From: Clostridium sardiniense
Lineage (GTDB): Bacteria > Bacillota > Clostridia > Clostridiales > Clostridiaceae
Length of the DNA stretch: 64,000 bases
Reading direction: 5' to 3'
Assembly (NCBI RefSeq): GCF_016907995.1
Contig: NZ_JAFBDA010000001.1
Coordinates: 310,001 to 374,000, forward strand
Below the pieces are notes generated by a model. The model was not told where the DNA came from and did no database searches. It saw nothing but the letters and a program-made list of their open reading frames with translations. The position numbers and the translations under genes were made by a program. This document shows positions 54,701-62,930 of this stretch, one piece after another; positions within the stretch are counted from its first letter, which is position 1; each line of letters opens with the position of its first letter.

Positions 54701-56064
54701 GAGTACGTTCTCTTAAAGCTGCTATGGATGATATAAATAAGTCCCAAAGTTCCAACTCAAAAAATATTAAACCAATTAAGTCATATTCTAAAACTATATT
54801 TACAAAAGAAATGAGAGAAAAACATACAATACTTTGTCCGCAGTTTTCTCCAATACATTTTGAATTATTAGAAGTTGCTTTTAAAAGCTCAGGATATAAT
54901 TTGAAAGTATTACCTACAGTTAGTCGATATACCATAGAAGAGGGATTAAAATATGTAAATAATGATACTTGTTATCCTGCCATTATAATAATAGGTCAAA
55001 TTATAAGTGCACTTAGGTCTGGAGAGTATGATTTAAACAATATCTCTGTGGTGATTTCTCAAACAGGAGGTACTTGTAGAGCATCTAATTATATTTCTCT
55101 TATAAGAAAAGCGTTAAAAGATGCAGGGTATGAAAAAATACCAGTTATATCTTTAAGTGCTCAAGGAATAGAGAATAATCCGGGGTTCAAAATAACATTG
55201 CCAATAATTAATAGAGCATTAATGGCAGTAGCTTATGGAGATATGCTACTAAAAATGATAAATAGAGTAAGGCCCTATGAAAAAATTAAAGATTCAACAA
55301 AATTAACTTATTTGAAGTGGCTTGATATATGTAAAGACAGTATAGCTAGTGGAAGCTTTAAGGAATTTAAAAATATTACAAAAGAAATGGTCAATGAATT
55401 TGATAGATTGGAAATTAAAAATGTAGCTAAACCAAAGGTAGCAGTGGTTGGAGAAATTTTCTTAAAGTATAACACTTTAGCAAATAACAATATTATAGGA
55501 GTATTAGAGAAGGAGGGCGCAGAAGTAATAATACCAGATTTAATGTATTTTATATTATATTGTGCCTATAATCAGAAATTTAAATATGAGAAGTTAGGTG
55601 GAAACTTAAAAAGCTTCTTAGGTGGTAGATTGGCTATTAAATATATAGAATTTTATATAGCAGAAATGAAGAAGTCACTAAGTGATAGTAAAAGATTTAT
55701 AGCGCCAGAAAAAATTGATAAATTAGCTAAAGAAACTGGTGATATCTTATCTCTTGGCAATCAAGCTGGAGAGGGATGGTTAGTCACCGCAGAAATGGTT
55801 AAATTATTGAAGTCTGGAGTTAGTAATATGATTTGCATACAACCTTTTGCATGTTTACCTAATCACGTAATGGGAAAGGGAATGATTAGAGAAATTAAAA
55901 GAAGATATCCTTATTTAAATATTACACCAATAGATTATGATCCTGGTGCTAGTGAAGTAAACCAATTAAACAGAATAAAGCTTATGCTTTCTACTGCAAT
56001 TAAAAACATGGAAAAAGTAGAAAAGGATAAAATAGATATAAAGAATCAAGGATTTAGCCAATAG
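51784..56064 (+). CDS. Giant acyl-CoA dehydratase activase-family protein
   Basis: Protein of 1426 residues. Two ASKHA ATPase modules of the BcrAD/BadFG type start [15 protein letters not shown] (about 5) and [16 protein letters not shown] (about 323), each with GGEDAK or GGQDMK and a Cys-containing NGVCAGGTG or ACSSGCGS loop that can hold a 4Fe-4S cluster. A DUF2229/HgdB-like region follows from about 630 to the end, with [19 protein letters not shown] and TGGTCRAS. These proteins are relatives of 2-hydroxyacyl-CoA dehydratase activators, reductively driving low-potential electron transfer. Its own substrate is unknown, and no dehydratase subunit genes adjoin it. Confidence 0.9.
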   Translation: MKEVLHLGIDIGSTTVKIVLLDTNSNIIYSKYERHYSNIKETTAFFIKEVFNKYKDYDITAMITGSSGLSLSKLLGVSFIQEVIACTEAVEVFINNADVVIELGGEDAKITYFEGSLEQRMNGVCAGGTGAFIDQMATLLETDAKGLNELAKNYKIIYPIAARCGVFAKTDIQSLINEGATKEDMAASIFQAVVNQTISGLACGKPIKGNVAFLGGPLYFLSELRKRFIDTLKLKEEEILFPQNPQLFVAIGAAIESKKEKVITFEQLLKTVESLDNNDIANSDTLEPLFKNEQELQDFRQRHYKYKAKIRDINTYEGEAFLGIDAGSTTTKAILIDNEGTILYSFYGSNKGNPMQIIINILKDIYSKINEKIKIAKATVTGYGEALIKSALNIDIGEVETIAHYRAAKHFLKDVDFILDIGGQDMKCIRIKDGVINSIQLNEACSSGCGSFLDMFAQSLNMDIKEFSKEGLLSKSPVDLGSRCTVFMNSKVKQVQKEGADIGAISSGLSYSVIKNALYKVIKIRKLEDLGEKIIVQGGTFYNEAVLRAFEKVTGKEAVRPDIAGLMGAFGAALIAKDNHNENEVSNILGKSDIEKFKVSNEFRHCGLCSNNCLLTVNKFSDGRKFISGNRCEKGIGDTKNTKKAANLFDYKYKRIFGYKPLSIEEATRGEVGIPRVLNMYENYPFWYTLFTKLGFRVVLSPNSTKKVYNEGIDTIPSESICYPAKLAHGHISSLIKKGLNFIFYPCISYERLEDKNADNHYNCAIVISYPEVVKNNIGFLRSKDIIYKNPFLNFNDIKSMKKNLYDDLKEFDISRKEISIAVDKAYEEVSKVKEDLKNKALEILEYLDKSGKKGIVLSGRPYHLDLEINHGIADMISQEGLAVFTEDSVADLVEIPRPLRVLDQWTYHSRTYRAAHFVGTRKNLELIQLNSFGCGLDAIATDQVQEILESFGKIYTLLKIDEVNNLGAARIRVRSLKAAMDDINKSQSSNSKNIKPIKSYSKTIFTKEMREKHTILCPQFSPIHFELLEVAFKSSGYNLKVLPTVSRYTIEEGLKYVNNDTCYPAIIIIGQIISALRSGEYDLNNISVVISQTGGTCRASNYISLIRKALKDAGYEKIPVISLSAQGIENNPGFKITLPIINRALMAVAYGDMLLKMINRVRPYEKIKDSTKLTYLKWLDICKDSIASGSFKEFKNITKEMVNEFDRLEIKNVAKPKVAVVGEIFLKYNTLANNNIIGVLEKEGAEVIIPDLMYFILYCAYNQKFKYEKLGGNLKSFLGGRLAIKYIEFYIAEMKKSLSDSKRFIAPEKIDKLAKETGDILSLGNQAGEGWLVTAEMVKLLKSGVSNMICIQPFACLPNHVMGKGMIREIKRRYPYLNITPIDYDPGASEVNQLNRIKLMLSTAIKNMEKVEKDKIDIKNQGFSQ

Positions 56065-56127
56065 AATTAATAATGTCATAATTTATATATAATCTTTTCT
56101 TTTTTCAATTTTTAAATAATAGAATCG

Positions 56128-56166
56128 ATCCCATAGTTTACAAATTATAAACTATGGGATTTTTAT
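56128..56166 (+). terminator. Terminator of activase gene
   Basis: ATCCCATAGTTTA / TAAACTATGGGAT 13-bp perfect stem with T5. Bases 56167-56405 beyond hold two small hairpins (near 56234 and 56260) but no gene I recognise. Confidence 0.88.
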
Positions 56167-56405
56167 TATAATATATAAGGTTAAAATTATAAAACTTACT
56201 AATTTTATTTTTAACTAGAGAAAAAAATTTCTAAGCTTATGAAGATAAGCTAATAACTAAGGCTGAGCCTTTAGCTAGAACAGAAAAGAATCCTTCCTAA
56301 ATTTAATCTATTATATCTATAAATCTTATATATATTTATTAATTACAGTGGTACAAATCTTTATATAAATGAATATCATAGGAATGGAAAGGAGGTTGTT
56401 AAAAA

Positions 56406-56750
56406 ATGGCCTTAGAAGAAAATAATTATTACAGAGATACACAGTCAATATATAATGATTGCAAAAAATGCTTAAACTACCATGTTATGATAACCCTGAA
56501 GGATGGAAGTAAATTAGATGGAATTGTTGTGGAGGTACAGACAGACCGTGTTATGGTGTTAGTTGGTGAAGATGTAATGGAGCAAGACCGCGAAAGCGAA
56601 TCAGAGTTACAGCGTCAACCTGTTGGGTTTGGTCGTCCAAGGAGGAGATTTAGAGCATTTAGACCTAGATTTTTCCCATTTGGTGCTCTAGCAACAGTAG
56701 CACTATTACAGTATCCTTTTATTATGCCACCATACCCTTACTTCTTTTAA
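56406..56750 (+). CDS. Small Sm-like/coat-like protein with aromatic-Pro tail
   Basis: Protein of 114 residues. Residues 22-57 (YHVMITLKDGSKLDGIVVE and VQTDRVMVLVGEDVME) look like strands of an Sm-type or DUF2642-like barrel. An Arg-rich stretch (GRPRRRFRAFRPRF) and a hydrophobic tail rich in Phe, Tyr and Pro (FPFGALATVALLQY, then PPYPYFF) follow. Similar tails occur in spore-coat and envelope-associated small proteins of Bacillales, which is only a hint. AAAGGAGG precedes the ATG. Confidence 0.65.
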   Translation: MALEENNYYRDTQSIYNDCKKCLNYHVMITLKDGSKLDGIVVEVQTDRVMVLVGEDVMEQDRESESELQRQPVGFGRPRRRFRAFRPRFFPFGALATVALLQYPFIMPPYPYFF

Positions 56751-56803
56751 TTATAATACTTAAACAAAAGAATAAATATTTAATTAATCTTATGATTAAA
56801 AAT

Positions 56804-56850
56804 CTAAGAGGTTTGAGATTATATTACTCAGACCTCTTATTTTTTTATTC
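56804..56850 (+). terminator. Terminator of Sm-like gene
   Basis: TAAGAGGTTTGAG / CTCAGACCTCTTA stem with one wobble and T7. Confidence 0.87.
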
Positions 56851-56912
56851 TTAATTTTTTAAATAGCCATAAGTTTATCTGGGAATTAATCTACAAACTT
56901 TTATAATAAGAA

Positions 56913-56941
56913 TTGAATATTAAATAATTTGAGCGTATAAT
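56913..56941 (+). promoter_or_regulatory. Promoter of hisS leader
   Basis: TTGAAT (56913-56918), 17-bp spacer, TATAAT (56936-56941). Transcription would start near 56948, giving a leader of about 230 bases before hisS. Confidence 0.78.
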
Positions 56942-56971
56942 ATTTAGTAATATTATTTTAGGAGGAAAGTT

Positions 56972-57022
56972 ATGATAACACTTAATATTATTAAACAAAG
57001 CAAAATACATCATCATTACTAG
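56972..57022 (+). CDS. His-rich leader peptide of hisS
   Basis: ORF of 16 codons with AGGAGGA 8 bases upstream, encoding MITLNIIKQSKIHHHY. The three consecutive CAT codons near the end match the logic of his-operon leader peptides, in which scarcity of charged tRNA-His stalls the ribosome. The His codons overlap an RNA segment that can pair with 57074-57088. The downstream gene is a histidyl-tRNA synthetase, which supports the reading strongly. Confidence 0.78.
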   Translation: MITLNIIKQSKIHHHY

Positions 57023-57151
57023 AGACTTGGTCTGTAAAAAATCAGATACAAGTCTATTAGCATTAGGCTTGTATCTCTAGGTAATGATAAATTAAGTGAA
57101 ATCATAATTTATTTAGAGCCATGTGGGATATATGCCTACATGGCTTTTGTT
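57010..57151 (+). promoter_or_regulatory. Histidine attenuator of hisS
   Basis: ATCATTACTAGAG (from 57012) can pair with CTCTAGGTAATGAT (57075-57088), enclosing the hairpin AGATACAAGTCTA / TAGGCTTGTATCT. The 3' strand can instead pair as ATAAATTA / TAATTTAT (57087-57112). The terminator AGCCATGT (57117) / ACATGGCT (57138-57145) with TTTTGTT follows. Mutually exclusive foldings plus terminator are the layout of a transcription attenuator. Confidence 0.72.
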
Positions 57152-57179
57152 ATATAAAAAATATATAGGAGTGATTAAA

Positions 57180-58475
57180 ATGAAAAGAAATATTATAAAA
57201 CCAAGCATACTACCAGGATTTATGGAGCTACTACCAAAGGATCAACAAATATTTAATAATATAGTATCTAAAATAACAAAGGTATACGAAGATAATGGAT
57301 GTTTAGCAATAGATACACCAATAATAGAAAAAGCAGAAGTATTACTTGCAAAGACTGGTGGAGAAACAGAAAAGCAAGTATATAATTTTCAAAAGGGAAA
57401 GAACAACTTAGCTTTAAGATTTGACTTAACAGTACCATTTGCTAGATATGTAGCACAATATTATAACGACTTAGTATTTCCATTTAAAAGATATCAAATA
57501 GGAAAGGTATATAGAGGCGAAAGAAATCAAAAAGGTAGATATAGAGAATTTTATCAATGTGATATTGATGTTATAGGCAAAGAAAAGTTAAGCATAGATA
57601 ATGATGCATGGGTTATAAGTTTAGCTTCTAAAGCTTTTAAAGCGATAGGATTAACTAATTATAGATTTCAAATAAGTAATAGAAAGATATTAAAAGGTAT
57701 ATTAGATGAATTAGAAATAGAAAAAGTTAATGAAGTTATGATATTAATAGATAAGTATGAAAAGATAGGTAAAGAGTTGTTTTCTAAGGAGTTAAAAAAT
57801 CTTATAGGAGCTTATAAAAGTGAGTATATTAATAAAATATTAGATATAAGTGGCACTAATAAAGATAGAATAGAAGAACTTTTAAAACTTAATATTAAAA
57901 ATAAAGATTTTATTGAAGGAATAGAAGAGTTAGATAAGGTGTGTTTTATATTATCAATATTAGGTGTAAGTGATGAAGAATTTGAAATAAATTTAAAGAT
58001 AATAAGAGGTTTAGATTATTATACAGGAACAGTTTTTGAAACGATATTAATAGGAAATGAAGGCTATGGCTCTATTTGTTCAGGGGGAAGATATGATAAT
58101 TTAGCTGGAAATTATACTAATAATATATTACCTGGAGTTGGTATATCAATAGGTATAACTAGATTATTCTTTGTTTTAAAGGAAATAGGATTTATAGATA
58201 AATATGAAATGAAAAAAGGTTTAGATTATTTAATAATTCCAATAGGAGATACAATTGAATATTCATTAGAAGTTATGAAATGTATTCAGCAAAATGGAAA
58301 GAAGGTTACAATTTATTTTGAAGAGGATTCATTAAAGAAAAAAATGAATTATGCTAATAAAATAGGTGTTAAGAATGTAATATTAATTGGTGAAGATGAG
58401 GTTAAAAGGAATGAAGTAAATATAAAAAATATGATTTCTGGTGAGAGTAAAAGTATTGATTATAAGTTGCTGTAG
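57180..58475 (+). CDS. hisS: Histidine-tRNA ligase
   Basis: Class II synthetase of 431 residues charging tRNA-His. Motif 2 region FPFKRYQIGKVYRGERNQKG and YREFYQCDIDVIG, His-specific LDYYTGTVFE and GSICSGGRYDNL, motif 3 GVGISIGITRLF, and a C-terminal anticodon domain (about 345-431) are all present. The N-terminus (IKPSILPGFMELLP) differs from the usual PRGTxD start, so it belongs to the second clostridial HisS type, possibly an accessory copy. The ATG at 57180 has AGGAGTG upstream; the frame from 57123 overlaps the terminator and is rejected. Confidence 0.92.
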   Translation: MKRNIIKPSILPGFMELLPKDQQIFNNIVSKITKVYEDNGCLAIDTPIIEKAEVLLAKTGGETEKQVYNFQKGKNNLALRFDLTVPFARYVAQYYNDLVFPFKRYQIGKVYRGERNQKGRYREFYQCDIDVIGKEKLSIDNDAWVISLASKAFKAIGLTNYRFQISNRKILKGILDELEIEKVNEVMILIDKYEKIGKELFSKELKNLIGAYKSEYINKILDISGTNKDRIEELLKLNIKNKDFIEGIEELDKVCFILSILGVSDEEFEINLKIIRGLDYYTGTVFETILIGNEGYGSICSGGRYDNLAGNYTNNILPGVGISIGITRLFFVLKEIGFIDKYEMKKGLDYLIIPIGDTIEYSLEVMKCIQQNGKKVTIYFEEDSLKKKMNYANKIGVKNVILIGEDEVKRNEVNIKNMISGESKSIDYKLL

Positions 58476-58702
58476 GATTTTATAGTGTATAATTGGATAA
58501 AATAATGCTGCAATATTCTAGTATTCTAATATTTATTTAGATAAAGTTACTTTATAATAAGTATGAAACAAAAAATATATTAATTATGTAATGTGAGATG
58601 AGCGTTGTGCTTTTGTGATGATTGAATGATAATTAATGTAGAAAAAGTGTTAGAAGCAATATTAAGAGTTTAAAATTAAGATATCATTTTGTAGTTGATT
58701 AT

Positions 58703-58849
58703 ATGGAATCAGCTAAAAATGGATGCTCTATAGAATTTAATCTAAGAGATAATGTTAATAAACTGAAAGATTTGGTGGTAAATAATATGAAGAAATATTT
58801 AAAAATGCATCCAAAGAATAGGATTTGCTCTGTACAAATCAATAGGTGA
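58703..58849 (+). pseudogene. Small coding remnant
   Basis: A frame open upstream of 58703 reads VVDYMESAKNGCSIEFN and VNNMKKYLKMHPKNRICSV, ending at 58849. No ribosome-binding site fits. Probably the tail of a lost gene; family unknown. A GCTCTGTACA / TGTACAGAGC hairpin (58827-58864) spans its end. The rest of 58476-58980 is non-coding. Confidence 0.4.
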
Positions 58850-58980
58850 AACGTTGTACAGAGCGTAGAAAAAAGTTTCATCAAAAATTTATTGTATTTA
58901 GTAACTTTTATGAAACGTTTAATATGAAATTTTGTACATCGTTTTTGATTAATTAAAAATGATTATTAAAGGAGTAAAAA

Positions 58981-59799
58981 ATGTTTAGATTAGAAAAACC
59001 AATTATTACATTAGAAACAATAAAAGCAATGGAGGATATGTCTTATTTCACACATGCGCTTATATTTGATGATTTGCTTATTATTGCACAAAAAGAAACA
59101 AATTGCTTTGTATTAAAATCAAGTGAAGGATTAATTGTAATAGATGCAATTTGGCCATGCAAAGAAGCTTTTGAGGCCATTATATATGCAATTAAAGATA
59201 TAGGATGGAATCCAAAGTCTATAAAAAAGTTAGTAATAACTCATGGACATGCAGATCATACAGGGTGTGGAAAGTGGATTGTAAATAAATATAATGCTAA
59301 AACATATTTATCTAAAAGAGATGATATTTTTTGGAGAGATGAACCCATTAAAAAAAATAGACCTGAGACATATAAAGATTATGATATTGATGTTTATGTT
59401 CAAGATGGTGATAAGATAACTCTTGGCGATAAAGTGATTTTTATATATGATACACCAGGACATACACCTGGAGGACTTAGTTTTATATTTAATGTAACAG
59501 AAGATAATAAAACATATTGGGCCGCTTTATGGGGAGGTTCTAATCCACCATCTAATTTAAATGATATTATTATTTATATGAAGTCATTAGACTATTTTAT
59601 GGAACAGGCCGAAAATAAAAATGTTCAAATAGCACTTAGCAACCATACAGCCTTAGATAATGGAATTGAGCGTATTGAATATTCAAAAAAGAGAATGAGT
59701 TATATGCCAAACATATATCTAATTGGACGTAGTGGATTTAATAAATATTGTCAGCTATTTCGTAATTTATGTTATGAAAAATTAGAAATGTTAAAGTAG
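58981..59799 (+). CDS. Metallo-beta-lactamase-fold protein, B3-like
   Basis: Protein of 272 residues with HGHADHTG, an acidic LIVIDAIWP strand before it, YDTPGHTPGGLSF as the second His site and SNHTALDNG as the last ligand. The order matches the subclass B3-like clade of MBL-fold hydrolases, whose members often have non-lactam substrates. No signal peptide, so antibiotic resistance is unlikely. AAAGGAG precedes the ATG. Single gene with a terminator. Confidence 0.87.
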   Translation: MFRLEKPIITLETIKAMEDMSYFTHALIFDDLLIIAQKETNCFVLKSSEGLIVIDAIWPCKEAFEAIIYAIKDIGWNPKSIKKLVITHGHADHTGCGKWIVNKYNAKTYLSKRDDIFWRDEPIKKNRPETYKDYDIDVYVQDGDKITLGDKVIFIYDTPGHTPGGLSFIFNVTEDNKTYWAALWGGSNPPSNLNDIIIYMKSLDYFMEQAENKNVQIALSNHTALDNGIERIEYSKKRMSYMPNIYLIGRSGFNKYCQLFRNLCYEKLEMLK

Positions 59800-59812
59800 A
59801 GATTTAATTAAG

Positions 59813-59856
59813 AGAAAAGCACTATTATTTTAATTATAAGTGCTTTTCTTTTTTTA
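59813..59856 (+). terminator. Terminator of B3-like gene
   Basis: AGAAAAGCACT / AGTGCTTTTCT stem with T8. Confidence 0.88.
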
Positions 59857-60068
59857 TTAAATATTTAAAGTAATGATTTAATAATATTAAAATTACAAAT
59901 AACTAAAATATATATTAATAAAAGTGAAGCCTTTTTAAATAAAATAAATTTTTGTAAATAGGCATTTTAAAAAATTTAAATAGGACTATAAATGTCTTAA
60001 TTAAGTATTATAATAATTACAAAATCATCAAGTAATAATTAAATTATAGTTATTTTAAGGAGAGTAAT

Positions 60069-60734
60069 ATGAGATTATTGGAAATATTATTTTATTTATT
60101 AAAAATTAATTCTAAAACTACAATTAAACAATTAGCAAAGACATTTAATGTATCAGAAAAAACTATACAGAGAGATTTAGATAAATTATCAATTTTAGGA
60201 ATTCCTATAATTTCGTATAGAGGCAAGAATGGTGGTATAGAAATAGATCCAAATTATATAATAGCCAAATATATATTAACGAAAAATGATTATAAAGATT
60301 TAATCCTATCATTATATATTTCAGAAAATATAATGAGTGATTTAAAAAAATCAAACCTTATCGATAAGTTTAGATTTATTAACTCTAAAAAATGTGAAGA
60401 AATATTATCCGAGTTAGAAGAAAAATTCATAATAGATTTGGATGAAGAGAAAGGTAATAATGAAAATAACATACATGAAGTAATTAATAAGTGTATGGAT
60501 AACAAAACTTTTATGAAGGTAGAAGTAGAAGGAAAAGTTATAGAAGTATTTCCTATTTCTTATGTTTTAAGAAAAGATGGATTATATTTATATTGTTACG
60601 ATGATGATTATAAATTAATTTTAGAGAGCACGGTATCTAATGCTTTAGAATGTGAAAGACATTATGAAGGAAAAATAATTAAATACGAAGATAATAAAGA
60701 AAATATAAAATACTATTCTAATTATAGTAAATAA
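60069..60734 (+). CDS. HTH_11/WYL-like transcriptional regulator
   Basis: Regulator of 221 residues. The N-terminal DeoR/HTH_11 domain (about 1-58: TTIKQLAKTFNVSEKTIQRDLDKLSILGIPI) is followed by YRGKNGGIEIDPNYI, typical of YafY-like WYL regulators. The C-terminal part (about 125-205) resembles a shortened WYL domain with FPISYVLRKDGLYLYCYDD, the W-Y-L triad only partly kept. It precedes the bile salt hydrolase gene by 20 bases, so it may sense a bile- or sterol-related signal. Confidence 0.8.
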   Translation: MRLLEILFYLLKINSKTTIKQLAKTFNVSEKTIQRDLDKLSILGIPIISYRGKNGGIEIDPNYIIAKYILTKNDYKDLILSLYISENIMSDLKKSNLIDKFRFINSKKCEEILSELEEKFIIDLDEEKGNNENNIHEVINKCMDNKTFMKVEVEGKVIEVFPISYVLRKDGLYLYCYDDDYKLILESTVSNALECERHYEGKIIKYEDNKENIKYYSNYSK

Positions 60735-60754
60735 TAAAATAATGAGGTGATAAT

Positions 60755-61744
60755 ATGTGTACAGCATTAAGTATTAAATCAAACGAAGGACATAATTTCT
60801 TTGGGAGAAACATGGATTTGGCATATAACTTTAATCAATCAGTTTTAATTGTACCAAGAAATTATAAGAACGAAAATAAAGCCACAGGAAATATTATGAC
60901 ATGTAATTATGCAATTATTGGGATGGGAACTGTTATTGATAATCATCTTGCTATGGCTGATGGCATGAATGAAAAAGGATTAGGATGTGCAGGATTGAAT
61001 TTTGCAGATTATGCTTACTTTGAAGAAAAGCTAGTAGAAGGAAAAAATAATATTGCACCATATGATTTTATATATTGGGTATTAGCTAATTATGAAACAG
61101 TAGATGAAGTTAAAAATAATATTAAAGATATAGAACTAGTAAATGTTCCTATAAATGAAAGTACACCAGTAGCAATGCTTCATTGGATGATCTGTGATAA
61201 AGCAGGAAAATCAATAGTAGTTGAAAAGACTAAAGAAGGGATTGCAGTTTATGATAATCCAGTAGGAGCTATGACTAATAACCCAAAATTTGATTGGCAT
61301 TTAACAAATTTAAATGAGTATTTATATATTACTCCTAATCACCCAAAAGAAGCTAAATGGAGCAATAAGAATTTAAGAGCATTAGGTATTGGAGCTGGAA
61401 CATTAGGAATTCCAGGAGATTTTGCCTCTGTTTCAAGATTTATAAGAATTGCATATATTAGAGCTAATATGCCTAATATAAAAGATGATGAAGCTGCTAT
61501 TACTCAGTTTTTCAATATGCTTGATTATGTAAAAATGGTGAAGGGTGGAGTTATAACAGAAGATGGACTAGAAGACTTAACTACATATACAGCTTGTATG
61601 AGTCAAGAAAAAGGAATTTACTATTATAAAAATTATTATAATAATAGAATAAATGCTGTTGATATGAATAAGGAAGATTTAGATGGAGATGAAATTAAAA
61701 AATTTCCATACTTAATAAAACAAGATTTTAATTATCAAAATTAA
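60755..61744 (+). CDS. bsh: Bile salt hydrolase (choloylglycine hydrolase)
   Basis: Ntn-hydrolase of 329 residues, the same length as the C. perfringens enzyme, that deconjugates glycine- or taurine-linked bile acids. The nucleophile C2 is exposed after Met removal; R18 and D21 lie in FFGRNMDLAY, with MTNNPKFDWHL and FASVSRFIRI supplying the Asn and Arg of the active site, and GMNEKGLGCAGLNF the substrate loop. No signal peptide. GAGGTGA precedes the ATG. Co-transcribed with the HTH regulator. Confidence 0.95.
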   Translation: MCTALSIKSNEGHNFFGRNMDLAYNFNQSVLIVPRNYKNENKATGNIMTCNYAIIGMGTVIDNHLAMADGMNEKGLGCAGLNFADYAYFEEKLVEGKNNIAPYDFIYWVLANYETVDEVKNNIKDIELVNVPINESTPVAMLHWMICDKAGKSIVVEKTKEGIAVYDNPVGAMTNNPKFDWHLTNLNEYLYITPNHPKEAKWSNKNLRALGIGAGTLGIPGDFASVSRFIRIAYIRANMPNIKDDEAAITQFFNMLDYVKMVKGGVITEDGLEDLTTYTACMSQEKGIYYYKNYYNNRINAVDMNKEDLDGDEIKKFPYLIKQDFNYQN

Positions 61745-61917
61745 TAATAAAAAGATATATGATGAAGTGAATAAGTAAAACAAATAAAATTATACTATAT
61801 GTTAAGTTTAGAATTAACCTTATAATTATGATAAGACAATTCTAAATAAGTAACGAAAAGTTGAAATATATCGTGAAATAGATATATATTTACTTATTAA
61901 TAAAATATAAAATCTGG

Positions 61918-61954
61918 AGAGTGTTTCTGTGCAAATCAGGAATACTCTTTTTTA
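61918..61954 (+). terminator. Terminator of bsh operon
   Basis: AGAGTGTTTCTG / CAGGAATACTCT stem with wobble pairs and T6. Confidence 0.85.
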
Positions 61955-62008
61955 TTAAGAAATATAGAATATGTCGATAAATAAATAATAAATTTTAATA
62001 ACTATTTA

Positions 62009-62047
62009 TTGCAAAACGATAAAAATAAGGTTATTCTATATATAGAA
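62009..62047 (+). promoter_or_regulatory. Promoter with 14-bp palindrome
   Basis: TTGCAA (62009-62014), 17-bp spacer, TATTCT (62032-62037) as promoter; the palindrome TTCTATATATAGAA (62034-62047) overlaps the -10. Candidate operator for the XRE protein at 62548. Confidence 0.5.
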
Positions 62048-62069
62048 ATTTAGAAGTGAGGTGCTTTTT

Positions 62070-62537
62070 ATGAAACGAGAAACGCTCTTTTTAAAGGCAG
62101 TTATTTTTCTTATTGGAATTATAGCTCTTGGGTTATGTATATTTTTGTTGCCTAGAATAGCAAATAGAGCGGCAGAAATAAATAAAGATTTGTATCATTT
62201 TATAATAGTTGTATATGTATCAGCGATACCATTTTTCATTGCACTGTATCAGGCTTTAAGAATTTTAAGCTATATTGATAAAAATGAAGCTTTCTCATAT
62301 TTATCTGTAAAAGCTTTAAAGAATATAAAATACTGTGCTATGACAATCAGCATCTTGTATGTATTAGGACTACCATTATTATATATCATAGCTGATAAAG
62401 AGGATGCTCCTGGTATTATAGTAATAGGAATGGTTATTGTTTTTGCAGCTTTTGTGATTGGGGTATTTGCTGCTGTTCTTCAAAAGCTATTAAAAAATGT
62501 CATAGATATAAAATCAGAAAATGATTTAACGGTCTGA
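62070..62537 (+). CDS. DUF2975 membrane protein
   Basis: Protein of 155 residues with four helices (about 8-28, 44-66, 90-110, 118-140). ALRILSYIDKNEAFSYLSVKALKNIKYCA is the DUF2975 core. Family members are nearly always followed by a YozG-type XRE gene, as here. The ATG at 62070 has GTGAGGTG upstream. Function unknown; membrane-linked control of the HTH partner is a common suggestion. Confidence 0.87.
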   Translation: MKRETLFLKAVIFLIGIIALGLCIFLLPRIANRAAEINKDLYHFIIVVYVSAIPFFIALYQALRILSYIDKNEAFSYLSVKALKNIKYCAMTISILYVLGLPLLYIIADKEDAPGIIVIGMVIVFAAFVIGVFAAVLQKLLKNVIDIKSENDLTV

Positions 62538-62547
62538 GGTGAATAAT

Positions 62548-62766
62548 ATGGCGATTATAATTAATCTTGATGTTATGCTTGCTAAAAGGAAAATGAGTGT
62601 AACAGAACTTTCAGAGAGGGTTGGAATAACAATGGCGAATATTTCTATATTGAAAAATGGAAAGGCAAAAGCAATTAGGTTTTCAACTTTAGATGCAATT
62701 TGCAAAGAATTGAAATGCCAACCTGGAGATATTTTAGAATACAGAAATGATATATTAGAAGAATAA
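62548..62766 (+). CDS. YozG-like XRE regulator
   Basis: Protein of 72 residues with a Cro/CI HTH (VTELSERVGITMANISILKNGKAKAIRFSTLDAICKELKCQPGDIL), the standard YozG pattern. The GAGGTG 7 bases before the ATG at 62548 fixes the start and lies across the end of the DUF2975 gene, so the pair is co-translated. Likely autoregulates the operon through the palindrome at 62034. Confidence 0.9.
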   Translation: MAIIINLDVMLAKRKMSVTELSERVGITMANISILKNGKAKAIRFSTLDAICKELKCQPGDILEYRNDILEE

Positions 62767-62826
62767 ATAGAAGTGATATTAATCTAATATATAATAACCA
62801 TTTCATAATATTAAAATAATAGGAAC

Positions 62827-62862
62827 AAAAAGCTCAGCTAATTTGCTGAGCTTTTTGTTTGT
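62827..62862. terminator. Bidirectional terminator
   Basis: AAAAAGCTCAGC / GCTGAGCTTTTT 12-bp stem with T/A runs on both sides, between convergent genes. Confidence 0.88.
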
Positions 62863-62930
62863 TAGCATTTTTCAGTGGATTGCATTTAAAAATCAAAACT
62901 ATATTTAAATACAGCCTCAATTAATATAAC

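Noticed and set aside
57123-57179. N-terminal extension of hisS
   Set aside because: It lies within the attenuator terminator and has no ribosome-binding site; the ATG at 57180 has one and fits the family.
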